A stretch of 5,052 bases of DNA, taken from positions 1 to 5,052 of the forward strand of contig JAUWBX010000228.1 in the NCBI GenBank assembly GCA_030609625.1, given 5' to 3'. Below are positions 1 through 5,052 of the stretch, one piece after another (the stretch's first letter is position 1; each line of letters starts with the position of its first letter). The stretch comes from Phycisphaerae bacterium (GTDB lineage Bacteria > Planctomycetota > Phycisphaerae > Sedimentisphaerales > Anaerobacaceae). The notes beneath the pieces are model-generated. The model made no database searches. It was given only the letters and a program-made list of their open reading frames with translations, and was not told the origin of the DNA. A program made the position numbers and the translations under genes.

Positions 1-141
1 TGCTCCGTTGAAAACATTGTAGGCGTCATTCCGAGCGCAGCCGAAGGCGGAGTCGAGGAATCTGTTTTTAATAGATTTCTCCACTTCGCGATGCTTTGCA
101 TCGCTTCGGTCGAAATGACATATGGGCTTTTCAACAGAGCA
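1..141. repeat. Palindromic repeat unit with terminal inverted repeats
   Basis: The first 14 bases (TGCTCCGTTGAAAA) are the reverse complement, with one mismatch, of bases 128-141 (TTTTCAACAGAGCA). Inside these lies a second nested inverted pair: GTCATTCCGA at 25-34 faces TCGAAATGAC at 110-119. Near the centre is a perfect 7-bp hairpin, GCGATGC-TTT-GCATCGC (88-104). The internal pair resembles the GTCATTCCGAGCG...CGAAATGAC type of intergenic repeat that I recall from many environmental bacterial genomes. The unit has no coding capacity of its own, so it would be a MITE- or REP-like passive element or a structured RNA. Its left end coincides with the window edge, so the true terminus may lie further upstream. 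Confidence 0.6.
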
Positions 142-224
142 ACTTCCTAATAGAAATCGTAATTTGTGTGAAATATTATTTCCAAAATCGGCTGCATTTG
201 TTGTAACATATCCGGTTGCAGTTT

Positions 225-247
225 GGGTTCCCGCCTTGCGGGGTCCC
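225..247. repeat. Small intergenic hairpin
   Basis: CCCGC (230-234) pairs perfectly with GCGGG (238-242) across a CTT loop. After a two-base imperfect step, GGG (225-227) pairs with CCC (245-247). No T-run follows, so it is not a convincing intrinsic terminator. It lies alone between two larger repeat elements. The remaining bases from 142 to 279 are AT-rich, and I see nothing else there. Confidence 0.4.
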
Positions 248-279
248 TCAGATATTGTTATTGGTAGAGTAAATAGTAT

Positions 280-453
280 CTGTTGCGGAAAACAGAAACT
301 GACGATGTCACCCCTGCCCCTGCTTGGGCAGGGGTAAACTTGTCCCCGCGAAAGCGGGGAGCAGGGGTCCAAAGCGAAAAAGCTGGATTCCCGCTCCTTC
401 GACTCCGCTCAGGACAGATTTCGCGGGAATGACAAATACTGTTTCCGCAACAG
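280..453. repeat. Composite palindromic element upstream of mltA
   Basis: The ends are inverted copies: CTGTTGCGGAAAACAG (280-295) and CTGTTTCCGCAACAG (439-453), differing by one extra A. Each end is itself a short palindrome (CTGTT...AACAG). Inside are three perfect stems: a 10-bp stem 310-319/326-335 with a six-base loop, a 7-bp stem TCCCCGC-GAAA-GCGGGGA (343-360), and an outer pair ATTCCCGC (387-394)/GCGGGAAT (423-430). The last pair encloses TCCTTCGACTCCGCTCAGGA (395-414), which recurs at 1766-1785. GAGTAAATA (267-275) and GAGTTAAATA (454-463) flank the element and could be a degraded target duplication, although the left copy is four bases away from the terminus. Only 37 bases separate the element from the mltA start, so any mltA promoter further upstream would transcribe these hairpins. 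Confidence 0.6.
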
Positions 454-490
454 GAGTTAAATAACCAGCTATGTAATTTCGGAGTTCAAA

Positions 491-1807
491 ATGAAGAAGA
501 AGATTTTACTCTTAACATTATTACTGATTGGAGTTGTTAGTGTCGGCTGCAGGACTCAGGAAGATGCTAAGACGCCTTACGACAGGTCTTTGCTGCCCGG
601 TCAGCCGGCCTTACGGAAAATAACGAATCCTCACGAGATTCCCGATTTTACGATGGCCTGCCTTGACCTGGCTGATTTGCGAACTGCGATAGACAACAGT
701 CTGAATTTTCTGCGTAAACCTTCGAGCCAACGATTCTTCCCGTGCGGCGAAATTAGCCATACCCTCGCGGTTGACAGTCTGAACGCATTCGCGGAGCTGC
801 TGGATTCGGGGTTGACAATTAGAGGATTGAATGAGGCAATTCGAGAGAGGTTTGACGTCTATATGTCCGTGGGATGTGATGACAGGGGTACGGTCCTGTT
901 CACGGGCTACTACACGCCGATATTCGATGGTTCGTTAGTTCGCACCGAGCGCTTCGGGTATCCGCTGTACAAAATGCCTGATGACCTTGAGAAAGGGCCG
1001 GACGGTGAAATACTCGGGCGACGCGGGGCAAGCGGTCAGCTCTTGCAATACCCGTCCCGAACTGAAATTGAAGAGTCACGGATGCTGGAGGGTACAGAAT
1101 TAGTGTGGCTGGGCGACCCCTTCGAAGTGTATATCGCTCATGTGCAGGGGTCAGCTAAGATAAGACTGCCCGACAGTAAACTGGTTACCGTAGGCTACGC
1201 CGCCAACAACGGGTATGAGTATAAAAGCGTTTCCAAAGAACTGGTTAACGACGGCAGGATAAGCGGAGAGCAGATGAGCCTGTCTGCAATGATAGATTAC
1301 TTCAAAAGAAACAAGGACCAGGTTGATACGTATGTCCGGCGAAATCCGCGATTTGTGTTCTTTAAGAGGGAAGACGGTCCACCTCGCGGCAGCCTTAATG
1401 AGCCGGTAACGGCCTTTCGGAGTATCGCTACCGACAAGTCGATTTTTCCGCGGGGGTGCTTAACTTTCATCTCCACCACTTTACCCCGTGCCAGAGGCGG
1501 GACAGTTGTTAATCAGCTCTACAGCGGTTTTGCCCTGGACCAGGATACAGGCGGAGCGATACGCGCTCCGGGTCGCTGTGATGTTTATATGGGCCAAGGG
1601 GACACGGCAGGTAAATTGGCAGGACAAACTTATCAGGAAGGCCGACTATACTACCTGTTTCTAAAACTTGGCGGGCATAAGCGGTTGTGGCACGGGCTTC
1701 CAGCCCGTGAAAACACGGCCAAGATGGCCGTGCTACCAGTTTTCGGTAAATATAATCTCCGGCAATCCTTCGACTTCGCTCAGGATGGTGAGCCTGTCGA
1801 ACCATAG
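491..1807 (+). CDS. mltA: Membrane-bound lytic murein transglycosylase A (lipoprotein)
   Basis: MltA-family enzymes cleave the MurNAc-GlcNAc bond of peptidoglycan without water, leaving 1,6-anhydro-MurNAc ends, and normally sit on the inner face of the outer membrane. The 438-residue product starts with a lipoprotein signal: three lysines, a Leu-rich core and the lipobox VSVGC with Cys20. The next residue is Arg, so there is no Asp+2 retention signal. Family motifs follow in order: GYYTP (139-143), HVQGSAKIRL (217-226), VGYAANNGY (234-242), PVTAFRSIA (305-313) and the 3D domain FALDQDTGGAI (347-357) with CDVYMGQGD (363-371). Asp352, Asp364 and Asp371 match the conserved aspartates, and by motif position Asp364 should be the catalytic acid (Asp308 in E. 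coli). The ATG has GGAG at 481-484, six bases upstream. The recognisable domain ends near residue 392 (GRLYYLFLK). Residues ~400-438 are translated from two dispersed repeats, so the natural C-terminus has probably been replaced. The family assignment is secure, and I see no lesion in the catalytic domain. Confidence 0.93.
   Translation: MKKKILLLTLLLIGVVSVGCRTQEDAKTPYDRSLLPGQPALRKITNPHEIPDFTMACLDLADLRTAIDNSLNFLRKPSSQRFFPCGEISHTLAVDSLNAFAELLDSGLTIRGLNEAIRERFDVYMSVGCDDRGTVLFTGYYTPIFDGSLVRTERFGYPLYKMPDDLEKGPDGEILGRRGASGQLLQYPSRTEIEESRMLEGTELVWLGDPFEVYIAHVQGSAKIRLPDSKLVTVGYAANNGYEYKSVSKELVNDGRISGEQMSLSAMIDYFKRNKDQVDTYVRRNPRFVFFKREDGPPRGSLNEPVTAFRSIATDKSIFPRGCLTFISTTLPRARGGTVVNQLYSGFALDQDTGGAIRAPGRCDVYMGQGDTAGKLAGQTYQEGRLYYLFLKLGGHKRLWHGLPARENTAKMAVLPVFGKYNLRQSFDFAQDGEPVEP
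1687..1736. repeat. Double-hairpin repeat inside the mltA 3' end
   Basis: Two perfect 8-bp hairpins stand side by side: CACGGGCT-TCC-AGCCCGTG (1691-1709) and CACGGCCA-AGA-TGGCCGTG (1714-1732), separated by AAAA. The outer flanks GTGGCACGG (1687-1695) and CCGTGCTAC (1728-1736) can also pair with one mismatch, so a single long stem is an alternative fold. The complementary strand reads ARPSWPCFHGLEARAT, a peptide string I recall from mis-annotated intergenic repeats in planctomycete-like genomes. Here it is read in frame as part of MltA (residues ~400-415). No T-run follows the stems, so a terminator role is not supported. Confidence 0.7.
1766..1804. repeat. Dispersed repeat supplying the mltA end
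   Basis: TCCTTCGACTTCGCTCAGGA (1766-1785) matches 395-414 at 19 of 20 bases and is followed by GTCGAACCAT (1795-1804), whose GTCGAA pairs with TTCGAC of the left part. The opposite strand translates as MVRQAHHPERSRRI, a string I recall as a common product of mis-called ORFs over such repeats. In the mltA frame it gives QSFDFAQDGEPVEP, and the TAG stop (1805-1807) lies directly at the right edge of the repeat. Confidence 0.65.
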
Positions 1808-2093
1808 TTGATTTTCTGCGAATCCCCGAGCGGAGTCGAAGACAAGTTTGGCATCCGGCGGCTCGTGGTTCGATTCGCGTGCCACTTTGCTTTTGCCATG
1901 TTAAAGAAGCGAAGATAGAGAAGCTGAACAAGTACGATAGTGTGGTAACGTCTTTGATAAACAATAATTATAACAAATGTTTGACTGTTGGCGGGCTGGT
2001 GGGTAGAATTCGGGCTTGTCTGAAAACTTGAATTCAGGACTTTGACAAACGCAGTCGAGCCGGAGGCGGGGAACTGATGGAGCAGGTAAGAAA
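1808..2093. other. Intergenic region between mltA and dnaB
   Basis: This 286-base stretch has no credible ORF. GAGCGGAGTCGAAG (1828-1841) is the exact reverse complement of 397-410, so it is a degenerate inverted copy of the dispersed core repeat. A T-arm-like motif lies at 1865-1876 without the rest of a tRNA. The segment 1951-1980 is AT-rich, followed by a promoter candidate at 1981-2009 and a weak hairpin CTGAA/TTCAG (2020-2037) that would lie in the leader of dnaB. I see no terminator with a T-run after mltA. Confidence 0.5.
1981..2009 (+). promoter_or_regulatory. Candidate sigma70-type promoter for dnaB-bamA
   Basis: TTGACT (1981-1986), a 17-base spacer and TAGAAT (2004-2009) each differ by one base from the TTGACA and TATAAT consensus. 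It follows an AT-rich stretch and would give a leader of roughly 80 bases ahead of the dnaB ATG. The call rests on sequence match only, and planctomycete-type promoters are not well enough defined to be sure. Confidence 0.4.
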
Positions 2094-3623
2094 ATGGAAA
2101 CCGAAAGTAAAAAAGTTCGTTCGCAAGGCCAAAAAATAGAGACGGTCAAGCCCGTACCGAGGGCCCTAAGAAACTTGGCAGGTTCCGTTAGTGCCAAGTC
2201 GAATGTTAGCGGCAACCCAACGGTGCACCGTATGCCGGAATCGTTATCGGCTGAGGCGGCGGTCTTAGGCTCGATGATAATCGACCCGGAGTGCATCGGG
2301 GATGTTATCGAGATTGTTAAACAGGATTCGTTTTATCGAACAGAGCACCAGTATATATTCGATGCCCTCATCGCCCTTTTTGAGAAACATCCGGCACTGC
2401 CGGTCATAGATCAAGCCGACCTTCGGTCGGGTCATGGAATAGATGCGGTGCTGCTTCACGATGAGCTTGAGAAGCGCAAGCAGCTCGAAGAGGTGGGCGG
2501 CGTCGAGTATATCGCAAAGATTTTAGACTCCGTGCCTTCGTCGGCAAACGTGGCTTATTATGCGGGGATAATCAAAGACAAAAGCTTGTTGCGTGAGATT
2601 ATTCAGGCCACCACCGAGATTTTAAATGATGCATACGACGAATCCGGTGAACCAAACGAAAAACTTGACGAAGCAGAGCGCAGGATATTTGCCGTTACCG
2701 ATAAAAAGGTAACCAGTAATGTCGTTGCGTTGAAAGATTTACTGACACGTGCGTATGAGCTTATAGAGAAGCGCGAGGGCAGCTATATTACGGGGTTGGC
2801 AACCGGCTATTATGAGCTTGACGATTTGACCTGCGGTCTTCAGGATGGTGAGATGATAATCATCGCCGGCAGGCCGAGTATGGGCAAGACCTCTCTGGCA
2901 TTGAATATCGCAGAGCATATCGGTCTGATGGAGAAGGTTCCGGTAGCGATATTCTCATTGGAGATGGGCAGACAACAGTTGGCCGAAAGATTTTTGTGCA
3001 GCGCTAGTGAGATTGATGCCCAATTAGTCAGAAAGGGGATGCTCAGTACCGAGTACTACCAGAAGTTAGTCGAGACTTGCGGGACCTTTTATGAGGCGCC
3101 GATTTATATCGATGACACCGCGAGTCTTACGCCACTGGAGCTTCGCGCCAAGGCAAGAAGGCTCAAGAGCCGACATCATATACGCTGCATTATAGTAGAT
3201 TATTTGCAGTTGATGCACTTAGGTACCAAGCGGGTTGAATCACGTCAGCAGGAAATCACTACAATTTCAAGATATATCAAGGCCTTAGCGAGGGAGCTGA
3301 ACGTCCCTGTTGTGGTTTTGAGCCAGTTGAATCGGTCTCCTGAGGGCAGAGAAGGGCACATACCGAGGATGAGTGATTTGCGTGAGAGCGGAAGTATCGA
3401 GCAGGATGCCGATGTTGTGATGCTGCTGCACCGCGAGGATTATTACAATCGCGCAAAGGAAGATTATGAGCCGACCAATACGGCCGAGCTGATAATAGCC
3501 AAGCAGCGTAACGGCCCGACCGGAACTGTAAAACTGACATTCAGGGAAAAAATTACGCGGTTTGAAAATGCTTCTCGTGTAGGAACCGCCGAGGGGCAGA
3601 CCGGTGAAGGGGTGCCATTTTAA
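2094..3623 (+). CDS. dnaB: Replicative DNA helicase DnaB
   Basis: DnaB is the hexameric 5'-3' helicase that drives the replication fork and contacts primase. The 509-residue product shows the all-helical N-terminal domain (from about 47 to 165, opening PESLSAEAAVLGSMI), a linker, and the RecA-like ATPase domain. Visible motifs are Walker A GRPSMGKTS (259-267, Lys265), SLEM with Glu290, Walker B CIIVDYLQL (365-373, Asp369), the sensor VVVLSQLNR (406-414, Gln411) and KQRNGPTG (470-477), where Arg472 matches the family's arginine finger. Two oddities are a basic, low-complexity 46-residue N-terminal extension and about ten extra residues around DQADLRSGHG (106-115) in the N-terminal domain. The ATG at 2094 is the first start codon after the in-frame TGA at 2043, with GGAG (2079-2082) and AGGT (2085-2087 region) upstream. 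The internal ATG at 2232 (Met47) has no ribosome site. The usual rplI neighbour is absent upstream. The stop overlaps the bamA start. Confidence 0.96.
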   Translation: METESKKVRSQGQKIETVKPVPRALRNLAGSVSAKSNVSGNPTVHRMPESLSAEAAVLGSMIIDPECIGDVIEIVKQDSFYRTEHQYIFDALIALFEKHPALPVIDQADLRSGHGIDAVLLHDELEKRKQLEEVGGVEYIAKILDSVPSSANVAYYAGIIKDKSLLREIIQATTEILNDAYDESGEPNEKLDEAERRIFAVTDKKVTSNVVALKDLLTRAYELIEKREGSYITGLATGYYELDDLTCGLQDGEMIIIAGRPSMGKTSLALNIAEHIGLMEKVPVAIFSLEMGRQQLAERFLCSASEIDAQLVRKGMLSTEYYQKLVETCGTFYEAPIYIDDTASLTPLELRAKARRLKSRHHIRCIIVDYLQLMHLGTKRVESRQQEITTISRYIKALARELNVPVVVLSQLNRSPEGREGHIPRMSDLRESGSIEQDADVVMLLHREDYYNRAKEDYEPTNTAELIIAKQRNGPTGTVKLTFREKITRFENASRVGTAEGQTGEGVPF

Positions 3624-3625
3624 TG
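3607..3625 (+). promoter_or_regulatory. Stop-start overlap (TAATG) with upstream Shine-Dalgarno-like site
   Basis: The dnaB stop TAA (3621-3623) shares its last A with an ATG (3623-3625) that opens the bamA frame. AAGGGG (3607-3612) lies ten bases upstream as a modest ribosome-binding candidate. This arrangement is typical of translational coupling, in which the ribosome ending dnaB re-initiates on the next gene. No room is left for a separate promoter between the two genes. Confidence 0.55.
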
Positions 3626-5052
3626 TCAGAAGCCAGATGTCAGAAAACAGAAGTCAGATGTCAGATGTCAGATGTCAGAAGTCAGATGACAGAAGTCAGA
3701 AGTCAGATGTCAGAAGTCAGAAGTCAGATGTCAGAAAACAGAAGTCAGATGACAGAAGTCAGAAAACAGAAAACAGAAGTCAGAAATCAGAAAACAGAAG
3801 TCAGAAGTCCTCTGCCCTCTGTCCTCTGTGCTCTGTCCTCTGTTCTCTGGCTTATATTGATTGTGCTTTTGAGCTTAGGCTCAGGTTGTGCATTTCTTGG
3901 GGACCAAAAAAAGAACAATGAAATAAAGAAACCTGCCATAGATGACGGCAGCAGAAACGTTATCAAATCGATTGATTTTGTGAATAACCGGGCGTTTAAG
4001 GACAAGAACCTGGAGAAGAGAGTTGACTTCGAGGTAGGTGACTATCTTGACCCGATTCTGGCTGAAGCATACAGAAGAACCATTGCTGAATTTTATCGAA
4101 AAAAGGGTTTTGCCTTTGTTGAAGTAACGCTGGATAGTGATAAGTTAGAGCAAGGTCAGGTGGTCTATACAATTGGCGAGGGGCCGAGGGTCAAGATCGC
4201 GTCGGTGAATTTCAGCGGCAACGATTCCATAAAGACCTCAGCACTTAAAAATGCCATAAAGACGAAGGTGAAGAAGTGGGTTTTTTGGTCGGGCTACTAT
4301 ATCGAAGAGGTGCCGGCTGAGGACGTGGCAAGGCTCCAAAATATCTACTATGAAAGGGGTTTTCTCGATTACAATATAACAGCAAAAAAAGAATTTACCG
4401 GCGGCAGGAAAAAGGTACATATCACTTTTGAAATTGATGAGGGGCCGACCTATACTGTTAGGGAAATTTCTCTTACCGGTAATAAACACTTCGATGCCCA
4501 AAGGCTGCTGGAAGGATTACAGTTAGAGCAAGGACAAGTTTATCATAAGCGAAGGGCTGATTCACACGCCAAGGAGATTCTCAAGCTTTATCATGAGAGC
4601 GGCTTTGTGGATGCGGTGGTTGAGCAGAGGCTTGTTCTGGATGTTAATGTTGTCGATATTGAATTTAATGTAGTTGAGGGCAGACAGTTTCGGATCGGGC
4701 GTATTGACATAACCGGCAATGAGCAGACGCAGGACAAGGTCGTCCGGCGTGTTCTGGACGAGTATGGTTTTGCGCCGGGTCAATTGTACAACTCCGATTT
4801 AGCTCCCAGGCAGGGGAACGGCAAACTGGAACAATATGTGCAAAGGATGACATTGTCCGAGGAGGTAATTATCAAGTCTGTTTCGCCGGGCAACGGAGTT
4901 GATGACCGCAAGGACATAAAAGTGGATATAACAGAGGGCCAAACAGGCTCGCTAATGTTTGCCGGCGGCATGTCAAGCGACAGTGGCGTAATAGGACAGG
5001 TGGTTTTGGAGCAGCGCAATTTTGATATTACGGACTGGCCGGAGAGCTTCGG
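3623..5052 (+). CDS. bamA: Outer-membrane assembly factor BamA, 3' partial, with repeat-encoded N-terminus
   Basis: BamA (Omp85 family) folds and inserts beta-barrel proteins into the outer membrane. The frame is open from the ATG overlapping the dnaB stop to the window edge, 476 full codons. Residues 2-62 are heptad-like repeats (SQMTEVR, KQKTEVR) read from the DNA heptamer array. Residues 63-77 come from the inverted heptamers and lead into a hydrophobic core (WLILIVLLSL, 76-85) ending LGSGC with Cys89, so the signal may be type II (lipoprotein) or type I (GCA/F). Four POTRA domains follow at about 113-193, 194-279, 280-358 and 359-442, each opening with a strand such as ISLTGNKHF and closing with EGP- or EGR-like turns. 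The barrel begins near 443 (LMFAGGMSSDSG, then QRNFDITDWPESF). Roughly 350-400 barrel residues lie beyond the window. In-frame ATGs also occur at 3665, 3686, 3707, 3728 and 3749. The last (Met43) gives a plausible 46-residue signal, so the true start is uncertain. No in-frame ATG lies between 3749 and the POTRA region. The family call is secure. Confidence 0.9.
   Translation, partial: MSEARCQKTEVRCQMSDVRSQMTEVRSQMSEVRSQMSENRSQMTEVRKQKTEVRNQKTEVRSPLPSVLCALSSVLWLILIVLLSLGSGCAFLGDQKKNNEIKKPAIDDGSRNVIKSIDFVNNRAFKDKNLEKRVDFEVGDYLDPILAEAYRRTIAEFYRKKGFAFVEVTLDSDKLEQGQVVYTIGEGPRVKIASVNFSGNDSIKTSALKNAIKTKVKKWVFWSGYYIEEVPAEDVARLQNIYYERGFLDYNITAKKEFTGGRKKVHITFEIDEGPTYTVREISLTGNKHFDAQRLLEGLQLEQGQVYHKRRADSHAKEILKLYHESGFVDAVVEQRLVLDVNVVDIEFNVVEGRQFRIGRIDITGNEQTQDKVVRRVLDEYGFAPGQLYNSDLAPRQGNGKLEQYVQRMTLSEEVIIKSVSPGNGVDDRKDIKVDITEGQTGSLMFAGGMSSDSGVIGQVVLEQRNFDITDWPESF
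3627..3808 (+). repeat. Tandem heptamer array, 26 units of CAGANNN
   Basis: Twenty-six 7-base units stand in unbroken register, all beginning CAGA. The last three bases are AGT (11 units), TGT (6), AAA (5), TGA (2), AGC (1) and AAT (1). The 21-base block 3690-3710 is duplicated exactly at 3711-3731, a sign of slippage or unequal exchange. Because seven is not a multiple of three, the translated period is seven residues per three units. The array starts four bases after the ATG at 3623 and is read without a stop in the bamA frame. Unlike a CRISPR array it has no unique spacers. Confidence 0.9.
3810..3851 (-). repeat. Inverted heptamer block, 6 units of CTCTGNN
   Basis: After one extra C the array continues with six 7-base units beginning CTCTG (CTCTGCC, CTCTGTC, CTCTGTG, CTCTGTC, CTCTGTT, CTCTGGC). 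Read on the other strand, each contains CAGAG, so they are the same repeat type in opposite orientation. The two blocks can partly pair (CAGA against TCTG) into a hairpin. In the bamA frame this block encodes the mostly hydrophobic stretch PLPSVLCALSSVLWL (residues 63-77). Confidence 0.85.

Noticed and set aside
122..337. 71-codon + strand ORF upstream of mltA
   Set aside because: It starts inside the first palindromic element and ends inside the hairpin of the second. It has no ribosome site and no recognisable protein character.
1691..1745. Rho-independent terminator for mltA
   Set aside because: The two strong hairpins lie inside the coding frame before the stop, and neither is followed by a T-run. 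They fit a dispersed palindromic repeat better.
1861..1890. T-arm-like motif GTGGTTCGATTC suggesting a tRNA or tRNA fragment
   Set aside because: The following bases do not form a proper five-pair T stem, and no matching acceptor, D or anticodon arm is found. At most it is a degraded remnant.
1509..1964. 151-codon - strand ORF
   Set aside because: It lies antisense to mltA and across the repeats. Its VRQAHHPERSRRI and ARPSWPCFHGLEARAT strings are translations of those repeats.
2042..2070. Second promoter with TTGACA at 2042-2047
   Set aside because: The -35 match is perfect, but the region 16-18 bases downstream is GC-rich and has no -10-like hexamer.
3627..3851. CRISPR array
   Set aside because: The units are contiguous heptamers without unique spacers, and no cas gene is present.
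3604..3921. 105-codon + strand ORF over the heptamer array
   Set aside because: It overlaps the end of dnaB in another frame and is mostly repeat translation. It stops soon after the array, whereas the +1-shifted frame from 3623 continues into BamA.

Overview
The window carries three genes on the + strand, in the order mltA (lytic transglycosylase lipoprotein), dnaB (replicative helicase) and bamA (outer-membrane assembly factor, cut off by the window end). The gaps and gene edges hold several kinds of small palindromic or tandem repeat. MltA and BamA point to a diderm bacterium with peptidoglycan. The BamA sequence style at the start of the barrel (RNFDITDWPESF), the MltA 3D-domain style and the types of intergenic repeat resemble what I recall from Planctomycetota (Phycisphaerae-like) genomes. 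That placement is inference and was not searched.

Region by region. Positions 1-490 hold no credible gene. There is a palindromic unit with imperfect terminal inverted repeats (1-141), a small hairpin (225-247) and a second composite element (280-453) with its own inverted termini and three internal stems. It ends only 37 bases before mltA. mltA (491-1807) has a lipobox and the conserved aspartates of the 3D domain, but its last ~40 codons are read through two dispersed repeats, and the stop codon lies at a repeat edge. Positions 1808-2093 are non-coding, with a degenerate inverted repeat copy and a good promoter candidate (1981-2009). dnaB (2094-3623) is intact, with all main helicase motifs.

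The dnaB stop overlaps an ATG (TAATG) that opens a reading frame running to the window end. The first part of this frame is an array of 26 CAGA-type heptamers followed by 6 heptamers in the opposite orientation. The frame then continues without a stop into a hydrophobic signal segment, four POTRA domains and the start of the BamA barrel. The heptamer array therefore appears to be translated as the N-terminus and part of the signal sequence of BamA. This is the most interesting feature of the window.

Functionally, MltA (peptidoglycan cleavage) and BamA (insertion of outer-membrane proteins) both serve the envelope, while DnaB unwinds DNA at the replication fork. The dnaB-bamA overlap suggests one transcript and coupled translation. 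I see no phage, toxin, CRISPR or defence module.
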